DNA of 13,856 bases from an uncultured Atopobium sp. (GCA_916720015.1 CAKAPZ010000013.1:1-13856); one strand, 5' to 3'. Shown: positions 6,318 to 13,810, counted from the stretch's first letter. The notes: a model not told the origin generated them from the sequence alone. Translations and numbers: made by a program.

Positions 6318-6475
6318 TCGTTCCAGACGCATTCCAAGTTCGTCCCGAGCTCATCCCAGCTCGCGCCGCTCACCTGGCGAGAAACCCGTCCACTCCCAGC
6401 GTTTCCGCACAAGAAACCCGGCATCCACACGAAATGGATACCGGGTAGAAATCGCTTGCAACCTGCGAACGCGCC
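6318..6475. repeat. Distal part of composite 3' element behind purL
   Basis: The region from about 6361 to the purL stop codon matches 127-253 behind prs, including CTGGCGAGAAACCCG, CCACTCCCAGC, the hairpin and ACCTGC near the stop codon. The part at 6318-6360 is poorly conserved between the two copies and holds nothing I recognise. Array A2 plus this segment form a mobile-looking intergenic element of about 245 bp without coding capacity. Confidence 0.7.
6416..6446 (-). terminator. Hairpin downstream of purL, likely transcription end
   Basis: ACCCGGCATCCA and TGGATACCGGGT form a 12-bp stem with a 7-nt loop, 30 nt after the purL stop codon. The one difference from the prs copy gives a U-G pair in the minus-strand RNA and a C-A mismatch in the plus reading. 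The T-tract is poor (TTCTTGTG). It is the only terminator-like structure between purL and galE on this strand. Confidence 0.6.
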
Positions 6476-9400
6476 TTACTTGAAGTACTCTACGCCACCC
6501 TCAATCAGAGGCTGGAACTGGTCGCCAACAGTGAGCTCGGGGATGTTCTTGTAGAGGCCCGCGCCGGAGCGCTCCGTGTGACCCATCTTGCCCAGGACGC
6601 GGCCATCGGGGCTGGTAATGCCCTCGATAGCCAGGACGGAGCCGTTAGGGTTAACGGAGAAGTCCATGCTCGGAACACCTGTTGCGTCAACGTACTGTGT
6701 TGCAATCTGGCCGTTGGCCTTGAGCGTTTCAAGCAGCTCGTCGGAGGCAACAAAGCGACCTTCTCCGTGGCTGATTGCGATGGTGTGGATGTCGCCAAGT
6801 GCGCACTTGGAGAGCCATGGCGACATTGTGGATGCAACACTGGTGCGAACAAGCTGGCTTTGGTGACGGCCGATGGTGTTAAACGTCAGCGTTGGGCAGG
6901 TGTCGTCCATGGGTCGGATATCGCCGTAAGGAACAAGACCCAGCTTGATGAGTGCCTGGAAGCCATTGCAGATGCCCAGCATAAGGCCATCGCGCTGCTG
7001 CAGAAGCTCGCGAACAGCCTCGGTTACCTGAGGTGCGCGGAAGAGTGCGCAGATAAACTTAGCTGATCCGTCTGGCTCGTCTCCGCCGGAGAAGCCACCT
7101 GGAATCATGACAATCTGACTCTTCTTGATGGACTCTGCCAGCGTATTTGCAGACTCAACAATGTCCTGAGGTGTCAGGTTGTTAATGACCAGTGTAGTTG
7201 GGTCAGCGCCTGCACGCTCAAAGGCACGCGTAACGTCGTACTCGCAGTTGTTACCTGGGAATACGGGGATGATGACGCGTGGGCGAGCAGGTGCGATAAG
7301 GGCTGGACCAGCATAGGAGTGTCGTGTGGATGCACCGTCGAAGCTGATTTTCTCCACAGCCTCGTCGGAGCCTCCGCGGTAGGGGAAGACCTCCTCAAGT
7401 GGACGCTCCCATGCTTCCTGAAGCTCGGAGAGGTCGATCTTCTCGCCACACGCGCTGAAAGCGTACTCGGACGTGGTGACGCCCAGAGGAGCCACGCATA
7501 CGCCGTCGACGTCGTCAACGGATACGCCGTCTGCCAGCTCAACGATGAAGGCACCGTAGGTTGGCGAGAAGAGCGCGTCGGCAGAAATCTCTGGGACCAG
7601 CTCAACGCCCAGCTTGTTGCCCAGACAGCTCTTGAAAAGAGCCTCGGCCACGCCGCCGTAACCTGGTGTGGTAATGGCAAGCGCGCTCTTGGACTGGACA
7701 AGGGTACTGATCAGCTTGTATGCGGTGAGCAGGGACTCGTTGTCGGGGAGAAGGCCGCTCTCGTCGTAGGATGGAACAATGGAGATGAGCCTATGACCTG
7801 CGCCCTTGAACTCGTTAGAGACAATCTTGTCCACCTTGGTAAGGCCGGTGGCAAACGAAACCAGTGTTGGCGGAACGTCCAGGTCCTCAAAGGTGCCGGA
7901 CATGGAGTCCTTACCGCCGACAGCTGCAAGACCAAGGTTGACCTGGGCCATCAGTGCGCCGAGAAGTGCTGAGGCTGGCTTGCCCCAACGGTTAGGATTC
8001 TGACCAAGCTTCTCGAAGTACTCCTGGAAGGTGAGGTAGAGGTCCTGGTACTTAAAGCCGGTAGCAACCAGCTTGGAGACGGACTCAACAACAGAGAGGT
8101 ATGCGCCGCGGAACTGGTCGGCCTCCATGAGGTAGGGGTTAAAGCCCCAGGCCATGCCCGAGACGGTGTTGGTCTGACCCATAACAGGAAGCTTTGCCAC
8201 CATAGAGAGGGTTGGGGTCAGCTGGCGAGCGCCACCGAATGGCATAAGGACAGTACCTGCGCCAATGGTAGAGTCAAAGCGCTCGGAGAGACCCTTGTTA
8301 GATGCAACGTTTAGATCGCGTACCAGCGAGTGGAGTTTCTCGCCAAGAGTTGTGCCTGCCCAGGTGCGCTGGTAAGCAAGAGGCTTGGCCAGGCGCACGG
8401 TAATTGATTTAGGAGCGCCGTTTGAGGCGAGAAATGCGCGGCTGATGTTGACAATCTTCTGTCCGCGCCAGCGCATGACCAGGCGAGGATCCTCGGTGAC
8501 GGTAGCCACGATGGTTGCCTCGAGGTTTTCTTCGCGGGCGTATGCACAGAACTGCTCGACGTCTTTTGCCTCAAGTGCTACAGCCATGCGCTCCTGAGAC
8601 TCGGAGATTGCCAGCTCAGTGCCGTCAAGGCCGTCGTACTTTTTAGGAACAGCGTCCAGGTTGACGTCAAGGCCGTCGGCAAGCTCGCCAATAGCAACAG
8701 AAACGCCGCCCGCGCCAAAGTCATTGCAGCGTTTAATGAGCTTGCAGGCGTCTTCACGGCGGAAGAGGCGCTGAAGCTTGCGCTCAACAGGAGCATTGCC
8801 CTTCTGAACCTCGGCACCGTCGCGCTCAATGGAGCCAGCATCGTGTGCCTTGGAAGAGCCGGTTGCGCCGCCAATGCCGTCGCGACCAGTGCGGCCGCCG
8901 AGAAGAACGATGATGTCGCCATCTTCTGGGCGCTCACGGCGAACGTGGCTTTGAGGAGTTGCGCCTACAACGGCACCAATCTCCATGCGTTTTGCAACGT
9001 AACCTGGGTGGTAGAGCTCAGAAACCTGGCCCGTAGCAAGGCCAATCTGGTTGCCGTAGCTGGAATAACCTGCTGCTGCCGTACGCACGATGGTGCGCTG
9101 GGGAAGCTTTCCAGGAAGTGTCTGGGAAACAGGAACGGTTGGGTCTGCAGCGCCCGTGACGCGCATTGCCTGGTAGACATAGCTGCGGCCAGAAAGAGGG
9201 TCGCGGATAGCGCCACCGATGCAGGTAGCTGCGCCACCAAATGGCTCAATCTCGGTTGGATGGTTGTGAGTCTCGTTCTTGAAGAGGAAGAGCCAGTCTT
9301 CATCTGTACCGTCAACGTCTACCTTGACTTTTACGGTACAGGCGTTGATTTCTTCTGACTCATCAAGATTGGTGAGGACGCCCTTCTCGCGAAGGTACTT

Positions 9401-10231
9401 TGCACCAATAGTTGCCATGTCCCAAAGAGAGACGGCACGATCTTCTCGCCCAAGTTCTTTGCGCATGGAGAGGTACTTCTCAAACGCAGCCTTTACCAGG
9501 TCATCATCAATCTGCACGCCGGTAATTCCGGTATTAAAGGTGGTGTGGCGGCAGTGGTCTGACCAGTAGGTATCAATGACGCGAATCTCGGTGATGGTAG
9601 GATCGCGCTGCTCTGTGGTGAAGTACTGCTGGCAGAAGGTGAGGTCGGCCAGGTCCATAGCAAGGCCGTGAGAAGCAATGAACTCCTTGAGGCCGTCCTG
9701 GTCAAGGGCGTTAAAGCCCTCAAGAACCTCTACGTCCGCAGGCTCTGGAATGGAAATCTTGAGGGTCTCGGGCAGCTCAAGGGAAGCCTCGCGAGCCTCA
9801 ACGGGGTTAATCAGGTAATTCTTGATGGCAGCAACGTCTGCCTCTGTAAGGTTTCCGGTTAGCACGTAAAGGCGAGCAGAGCGAACAAGAGGTCGCTCGC
9901 CTTGGCTGATGAGCTGCACACACTCTGCAGCCGAGTCTGCACGCTGGTCAAACTGGCCAGGTAAAAACTCAACAGCAAACGTATGAACAGCCGCACCTTC
10001 AGAAGAAAACTCTGGCATGGTACGGCTGGCAAGATCGGACTGTGGCTCTGAAAAAACGGTGGGTATGCAGGACTCAAAGAGTTCCTCTGAAATTCCCTCA
10101 ACATCGTAGCGGTTAAGCAGGTCAATGCGTTGTAACTCGGTAATACCAAGAAGGTCTTTCACTTCTTTGAGCAGGGCTTTTGCCTCGCCCTCGAAACCAG
10201 ATTTTCTTTGGACGTAGACGCGCAGGACCAT
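6476..10231 (-). CDS. purL: Phosphoribosylformylglycinamidine synthase, single chain with fused glutaminase
   Basis: This cytosolic enzyme converts FGAR, ATP and glutamine to FGAM in step 4 of purine synthesis. The protein has 1251 residues, near the 1295 of the E. coli single-chain form, but its N-terminus (MVLRVYVQRKSGF) is of the type found in clostridia and streptococci. An N-terminal PurS-like part is followed by the signature TYWSDHCRHTTF (221-232), two AIR-synthase-type halves and a class I glutaminase domain from about residue 990, with PGNNCEYD, IPGGFSGGDE, the nucleophile C1088 in GICNGFQ and the His/Glu pair H1218/E1220 in GHTER. No separate purQ or purS is needed. The start is the ATG at 10231 with AAAGGTGG just upstream. 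An in-frame TTG at 10246 would place that site inside the gene. It is transcribed alone, with a candidate promoter upstream and a hairpin behind. Confidence 0.96.
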   Translation of the reverse strand: MVLRVYVQRKSGFEGEAKALLKEVKDLLGITELQRIDLLNRYDVEGISEELFESCIPTVFSEPQSDLASRTMPEFSSEGAAVHTFAVEFLPGQFDQRADSAAECVQLISQGERPLVRSARLYVLTGNLTEADVAAIKNYLINPVEAREASLELPETLKISIPEPADVEVLEGFNALDQDGLKEFIASHGLAMDLADLTFCQQYFTTEQRDPTITEIRVIDTYWSDHCRHTTFNTGITGVQIDDDLVKAAFEKYLSMRKELGREDRAVSLWDMATIGAKYLREKGVLTNLDESEEINACTVKVKVDVDGTDEDWLFLFKNETHNHPTEIEPFGGAATCIGGAIRDPLSGRSYVYQAMRVTGAADPTVPVSQTLPGKLPQRTIVRTAAAGYSSYGNQIGLATGQVSELYHPGYVAKRMEIGAVVGATPQSHVRRERPEDGDIIVLLGGRTGRDGIGGATGSSKAHDAGSIERDGAEVQKGNAPVERKLQRLFRREDACKLIKRCNDFGAGGVSVAIGELADGLDVNLDAVPKKYDGLDGTELAISESQERMAVALEAKDVEQFCAYAREENLEATIVATVTEDPRLVMRWRGQKIVNISRAFLASNGAPKSITVRLAKPLAYQRTWAGTTLGEKLHSLVRDLNVASNKGLSERFDSTIGAGTVLMPFGGARQLTPTLSMVAKLPVMGQTNTVSGMAWGFNPYLMEADQFRGAYLSVVESVSKLVATGFKYQDLYLTFQEYFEKLGQNPNRWGKPASALLGALMAQVNLGLAAVGGKDSMSGTFEDLDVPPTLVSFATGLTKVDKIVSNEFKGAGHRLISIVPSYDESGLLPDNESLLTAYKLISTLVQSKSALAITTPGYGGVAEALFKSCLGNKLGVELVPEISADALFSPTYGAFIVELADGVSVDDVDGVCVAPLGVTTSEYAFSACGEKIDLSELQEAWERPLEEVFPYRGGSDEAVEKISFDGASTRHSYAGPALIAPARPRVIIPVFPGNNCEYDVTRAFERAGADPTTLVINNLTPQDIVESANTLAESIKKSQIVMIPGGFSGGDEPDGSAKFICALFRAPQVTEAVRELLQQRDGLMLGICNGFQALIKLGLVPYGDIRPMDDTCPTLTFNTIGRHQSQLVRTSVASTMSPWLSKCALGDIHTIAISHGEGRFVASDELLETLKANGQIATQYVDATGVPSMDFSVNPNGSVLAIEGITSPDGRVLGKMGHTERSGAGLYKNIPELTVGDQFQPLIEGGVEYFK

Positions 10232-10275
10232 AGGGCCACCTTTCAATGCAAGCCTTGAACGCTTTTACTGGCTTT

Positions 10276-10281
10276 ATTGTA
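10276..10281 (-). promoter_or_regulatory. Candidate -10 box of purL
   Basis: TACAAT on the minus strand, one mismatch from TATAAT, would give a leader of roughly 38 nt. No clear TTGACA-like -35 is visible at 16-18 nt. The inverted repeat GCCAA, A, TTGGC at 10295-10305 sits where RNA polymerase would bind and might be an operator. No guanine-riboswitch pattern is seen in the leader. Confidence 0.4.
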
Positions 10282-10369
10282 CGTTACTTAGGTGGCCAAA
10301 TTGGCGGTTGTCGAGAAAAGAAAAACGGGTTGTAACAGAGCGTTAAAAATACAAATTTTTTAGTTAAAA

Positions 10370-10456
10370 GTTTTTACGCCAGCATGATTTGCGCCGGCAA
10401 GTGTGCCCGCAAGTTCATGCCGGCAAGTTTTACGTCAGCACGTTTTACGCCAGCAC
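10370..10456. repeat. Six imperfect tandem repeats of 12-16 nt across the ecfT stop codon
   Basis: On the plus strand the units begin at 10370, 10386, 10401, 10413, 10427 and 10442. The last two, GTTTTACGTCAGCAC and GTTTTACGCCAGCAC, differ by one base, and the others vary around G-TTT-ACGCC(A/G)GCA. The right-most unit contains the last three codons (Val-Leu-Ala) and the stop codon of ecfT, so the array grew out of, or into, the gene end. The array is followed leftwards by an AT-rich stretch (10338-10369) that lacks a convincing terminator. Confidence 0.75.
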
Positions 10457-11239
10457 AAAGACAAGGGCGATAAAACAAACCGTGATGCCCAAGGCAATTA
10501 CCTCGCGAGCACCAAAGGTTGGTTGATGCCAACGTGTGCGAGAAGCCCCTGCTACATAGTGGCGAGCATCAAGTGCCTTGGAAAGGTTGTTAGCGTGCCT
10601 GAGTGAGCTTGCTAAAAGCGCCACCACAATGGAGAAGGTTGCGCGAAGTCTTTTAGGAAGCGAGCCTGAAGCAACGTCTCCTGCGCGAGCGGTTTGGGCC
10701 TCGGAAATAGATACGGCGTCGCCTGCAAGTGTTGGAATAAAGCGCAGCATAAGCGAGAAAATCATGGCAATTTCTTTACCGGGAAGGCCAATTTTTGAGA
10801 GCGGTGCGCAAGCTGCTTCAAAGGCATTGCCCAGATCAGTCTGAGTGGTGGTAAGCAGAAGCAGTGCACCCATCAAAATCGCAGCTAAAATGCGCACAGG
10901 GTAGAGAAAAGCACTCCATGCTCCCACATCAGTGATGGTAAAGATAGACCAGGAAACAAGCACAGTTCCTTCTCGCGTAAGCAACAGGTTAAAGAGAGAA
11001 AGGAAGATGAGCAGCCAGGCAAGTGGGATGATTGATACAAGCACTTGTTTGACGGGAATTTTTGCCAGAGCTAGCAGGCAAAGTGCGCCGACTACCAGCA
11101 GCGCAAGCTGTGGTGCCGTGCGGATAAAAAACGTTGTGAGCATCAAAAGAAGCGCCGCCAGGCATTTAACGTTGGGATTAAGCCTGTGAATGGGCGAGTC
11201 TGCGCGGTAATACTGGCCGACGGAAATCTTAAGCGCCAT
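10445..11239 (-). CDS. ecfT: ECF transporter transmembrane (T) component
   Basis: This integral membrane coupling protein of an energy-coupling-factor importer links ATP hydrolysis in the EcfA domains to the S component. The protein has 264 residues. Hydrophobic helices lie at about 25-40, 44-60, 66-88, 107-132 and 242-264, with a long cytoplasmic coupling region between. The two conserved Arg motifs are recognisable as AQTARAG (181-187) and ALDARHY (222-228). The family usually has ARG, so the second motif's Gly is replaced by His here. The ATG at 11239 is chosen for the excellent AAGGAGGT about 5 nt upstream. The gene overlaps the end of ecfA by 11 nt, which implies coupled translation. It is the last gene of the riboflavin uptake operon. 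Confidence 0.9.
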   Translation of the reverse strand: MALKISVGQYYRADSPIHRLNPNVKCLAALLLMLTTFFIRTAPQLALLVVGALCLLALAKIPVKQVLVSIIPLAWLLIFLSLFNLLLTREGTVLVSWSIFTITDVGAWSAFLYPVRILAAILMGALLLLTTTQTDLGNAFEAACAPLSKIGLPGKEIAMIFSLMLRFIPTLAGDAVSISEAQTARAGDVASGSLPKRLRATFSIVVALLASSLRHANNLSKALDARHYVAGASRTRWHQPTFGAREVIALGITVCFIALVFVLA

Positions 11240-13100
11240 AACGACCTCCTTGTGTGAGGTCGCTGGTTTGCGCGTCGCCAGAGTTGGTCGGCAACGCAGC
11301 AACTACCGCGTCTACCAGCTCAGACAGGGTCAAAGGTTCTCCTAGGTTGATTCCCGTAGTGCGGGACAGACGCTGCGCCCACGCTAGTGCATGAGGAATA
11401 CCCAGGCCAAGGTCCTGGAATTCTGTCTCTGAGAAATGAGTAAATGTTTGATAAGGCGTGCCAGAAAACACCAGGTCACCCTCATGGAGCACGATAATCT
11501 GGTCAGTTTCTGCCGCATCCTCCATCGAGTGTGTGAGCTCAATAACGGTGCAGCCATCTTCAAGAACGGCGTTGATAATTTTTCTGAGCTCAGAGCAATA
11601 ATGAGGATCAAGTCCGCTGGTAGGCTCATCGAGGACAAGCACCTTTGGCTGCATGGCAATAACGCCTGCAAGTGCGCACAGTCTCTGCTGACCACCGGAA
11701 AGCTCAAAAGGGGATGCATCTGCCTTGTGGGAAAGTCCGACAAGTTTCAGAGCAGTATCTACAGCGCTTGCTACATCGCAGGCAGAAAGACCAAGGTTAG
11801 TGGGGCCAAACGCCACGTCTTCGGCAACTGTTTGTGCAAAAAGCTGGCGCTCTGGTCGCTGCATGACGTAACCAACAATACCGTGAAGTTTTCTGCGGTT
11901 TTGCTTCTGTCGAGTATCCAGTCCAGCCACGCAGAGGATTCCGGAATCAGGCGTATCAAGTGCGCAAATCAAGCGCGCTAGGGTGGACTTGCCGGAACCA
12001 GTGGAGCCGATAACGGCAACATGCGAGCCTTTTTGCACGTCAACCGAGATGTTTTTGAGCACAGGCTTCTGGTACGAGAACGTCACGTCGCGCACGGAAA
12101 CCGCTGCTGACTCGGACGTGCCGCCGGCCGCGCTGCGACCTGCAGCCGCGTCGTCGCAACCTGCAGTCGCCGCGTCGTTCGCACTTCTCGCCGCTGTGGC
12201 GAGAAGCCCCGTCAGCTCGCTGAGCACGCGCTCAGCCGAAGGGGATTTGCACACGACAACTCCTCGGTTGTTGAACGCGTGGGCCACCTGATAGGCAAAT
12301 GGCTCCTCAAGATGCAGACATTCAACCAGTTCATGCTGCTCAAAGAGCGCTTCAGGCGTTCCCTCAAATGCAACGCGACCGTTGTCCAAGGCAATCACGT
12401 GATCAGCAGAAACCACTTCGTCCATGAAATGCGTTACGTGAACAATAGTCTTTCCAGCTGCACGGAGTTTCTCGACAAGGCCCATAACGTTATTTCTATG
12501 TACAACGTCAAGAGCTGCGGAAGGTTCGTCAAGAATCAGAATTTGCGGCTTCATGACCAGCGCGCCCGAGATTGCCACGCGCTGCTGTTGGCCGCCCGAG
12601 AGCATCTGCGGATTTTCTGACGCAAACTCGGTGAGAGTGCCAAGTTTAATCTGCTGTTCTACCAGTGGTGTTATCTGGTCACTGGGCACCTGAAGGTTCT
12701 CCAGACCAAAGGCAATATCGTCTGCGACCACGCTACAGATAATCTGATCTTCAGGATTCTGAAAGACCAAGCCTAGCTGCGGACGAATGGTTTTGTACGC
12801 CTCAAAGTCAACCTGGCCATCGTTGACAACGGTGGTTCCCAAAAAGGTAACGGTGCCCTCGTCAGGCGCGGTAAGGCCAGAGAGAATCGATGCCACGGTG
12901 GACTTACCCGATCCGTTTGCACCCACAATACAGGTACGTTTACTTGCAGGAACAGAGAACGAGACATGATCGAGGGCAACTACGCCCTTTGCGTGCACAA
13001 AGGTCACGTCCGAAAGCGTTGCAGCTACAGGGAGGTCCTGAGTTTGTGCGGCGCTTTCAGACGTGTGTGTATCTAGGGAGTTGTCCAGCAGACTACTCAC
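11229..13100 (-). CDS. ECF transporter ATPase, two EcfA domains fused in one chain
   Basis: The protein hydrolyses ATP to drive the ECF importer and does the job of the separate EcfA and EcfA' proteins in one chain of 623 residues. Domain 1 has Walker A GANGSGKST (60-68), Q-loop Q114, LSGGQQ (167-172), Walker B ILILDEP (187-193) and H224. Domain 2 has GSTGSGKST (365-373), Q414, LSGGQQ (467-472), VLVLDEP (487-493) and H524. All catalytic residues are present in both, so both sites could be active. An Ala/Gly-rich linker (about 294-334) joins them and its DNA is GC-rich. The start is uncertain. GTG at 13100 overlaps the ribU stop codon by 8 nt, which suits coupling, while TTG at 13118 would give 629 residues; neither has a clear ribosome-binding site. 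It lies between ribU and ecfT. Confidence 0.93.
   Translation of the reverse strand: MSSLLDNSLDTHTSESAAQTQDLPVAATLSDVTFVHAKGVVALDHVSFSVPASKRTCIVGANGSGKSTVASILSGLTAPDEGTVTFLGTTVVNDGQVDFEAYKTIRPQLGLVFQNPEDQIICSVVADDIAFGLENLQVPSDQITPLVEQQIKLGTLTEFASENPQMLSGGQQQRVAISGALVMKPQILILDEPSAALDVVHRNNVMGLVEKLRAAGKTIVHVTHFMDEVVSADHVIALDNGRVAFEGTPEALFEQHELVECLHLEEPFAYQVAHAFNNRGVVVCKSPSAERVLSELTGLLATAARSANDAATAGCDDAAAGRSAAGGTSESAAVSVRDVTFSYQKPVLKNISVDVQKGSHVAVIGSTGSGKSTLARLICALDTPDSGILCVAGLDTRQKQNRRKLHGIVGYVMQRPERQLFAQTVAEDVAFGPTNLGLSACDVASAVDTALKLVGLSHKADASPFELSGGQQRLCALAGVIAMQPKVLVLDEPTSGLDPHYCSELRKIINAVLEDGCTVIELTHSMEDAAETDQIIVLHEGDLVFSGTPYQTFTHFSETEFQDLGLGIPHALAWAQRLSRTTGINLGEPLTLSELVDAVVAALPTNSGDAQTSDLTQGGRYGA
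11244..11251 (-). promoter_or_regulatory. Strong ribosome binding site of ecfT inside the ecfA end
   Basis: AAGGAGGT lies within the last codons before the ecfA stop region and ends 4 nt before the ecfT ATG. It is the strongest Shine-Dalgarno match in the operon and fixes the start against the open extension to 11302. Confidence 0.85.
12184..12206. repeat. Inverted TGGCGAGAA-type pair in the EcfA linker
   Basis: CTTCTCGCC (12184-12192), a 5-nt loop GCTGT and GGCGAGAAG (12198-12206) form a perfect 9-bp inverted repeat inside the coding sequence of the inter-domain linker (residues around Leu-Leu-Ala-Thr-Ala-Ala-Arg). It is built from two opposed copies of the octamer GGCGAGAA that recurs throughout the window. 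Confidence 0.7.
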
Positions 13101-13680
13101 CGTTTTTGATGCTCTCAAAAAGTGAGGTAGCCGAGCGCATAATCACAACAAAGATAATGCTGTTGATAGCAACCTTTACCACGTTGAAGGGGAGAAGAGC
13201 AGGGACAATCAGTCCGCTTACTGCCTCCACGCTCATGCCGGTGTAGATTGGGGTAACTACAAGGTTGCCCAGAATGCATGCGACAACGCTGACAACACTG
13301 CCCACAATGAGGGCAAGTACCAGCTGCTTGATCTTCTCGGAACGGTTATACACAATCAGCGAGACAGGCAAAACGTAGGTAAGCGTTGCCAGGATTGCCA
13401 TGATGGTGCCGTAAATTCCAGACTCCGTGGTGAGGTGCAGAAGGTAGGGAAGCACCGAGACGATCGCTCCTGCAGCAGGGCCAAAAGCTACGCCTGCAAG
13501 CAGGGCAAAGACGCCCGATGGATCGTACTTCAAAAACGTCACACCTGGAATCAGGGGGAACTGAAGCACCATGGTGCTGATTGCAGCAGCTGCACAAAGC
13601 ATGGCGAGAATAGCAATTCTCTTGGTAGACCAGCCGTTAGAAGATGCGGTTGTTGCGTGGGTTGAGTGGGATGAAGCCAT
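13093..13680 (-). CDS. ribU: Riboflavin ECF transporter, substrate-binding S component
   Basis: This membrane protein captures riboflavin (possibly FMN or roseoflavin) and delivers it through the EcfA-EcfT module. The protein has 195 residues, typical of S components, with about six hydrophobic helices between 21 and 185. A Ser/Thr/His-rich N-terminal tail of about 18 residues precedes them. The RibU hallmark FPLIPGVTFLKYDPSG (41-56) is followed by FALLAGVAFGPAAGAIV (58-74). The ATG at 13680 is chosen because GGAG lies 6 nt upstream at 13687-13690. In-frame ATGs further upstream lie within the riboswitch. Identity as a riboflavin carrier is supported twice: by the motif and by the FMN riboswitch in the leader. 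It is the first gene of the operon ribU, ecfA-ecfA' fusion, ecfT. Confidence 0.94.
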   Translation of the reverse strand: MASSHSTHATTASSNGWSTKRIAILAMLCAAAAISTMVLQFPLIPGVTFLKYDPSGVFALLAGVAFGPAAGAIVSVLPYLLHLTTESGIYGTIMAILATLTYVLPVSLIVYNRSEKIKQLVLALIVGSVVSVVACILGNLVVTPIYTGMSVEAVSGLIVPALLPFNVVKVAINSIIFVVIMRSATSLFESIKNGE

Positions 13681-13686
13681 AAAAGT

Positions 13687-13810
13687 CTCCGTTTCTGACA
13701 TCCGGACTGTACCGTTGGTCCTGGACTTTAACCAGGTTAACCGCATTTTGCGGGTCGCGGACTTGATGGCTTATAGAGCTGGGTTGTTACAAACCCTGAA
13801 GCTCGGCCAC
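13687..13810 (-). ncRNA. FMN riboswitch (RFN element) in the ribU leader
   Basis: The 3' half is close to the RFN consensus: ACGGTACAGTCCGGATG at 13699-13715, preceded by the hairpins CCTGG/CCAGG (13720-13736) and CCGC/GCGG (13741-13754), and AGTCCGCGA further upstream. The 5' half keeps CTTCAGGG and the stem GGGTT/AACCC but is shorter and more diverged than usual, lacking an obvious ACCGGCGGT block. The ribU Shine-Dalgarno GGAG lies at the very 3' edge, and CGG of it could pair with CCG at 13804-13806 beside the closing helix. FMN binding would then hide the ribosome site (inference). No terminator hairpin stands between it and the ATG, which also favours translational control. Confidence 0.88.

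Noticed and set aside
10232..10246. purL start at TTG 10246
   Set aside because: The AAAGGTGG ribosome site lies inside this extension, and the ATG at 10231 gives the usual family N-terminus.
10321..10369. AT-rich stretch as an intrinsic terminator of ecfT
   Set aside because: Only a weak A/T stem (AAAAAT with ATTTTT) is visible, with no GC-rich stem before a T-run.
11240..11302. Extended EcfT start at 11302
   Set aside because: It would deepen the overlap with ecfA to over 70 nt, and AAGGAGGT points to the ATG at 11239.
13681..13746. Upstream in-frame starts of ribU at 13746 or 13701
   Set aside because: They fall inside the conserved core of the FMN riboswitch. The ATG at 13680 has a well-spaced GGAG.
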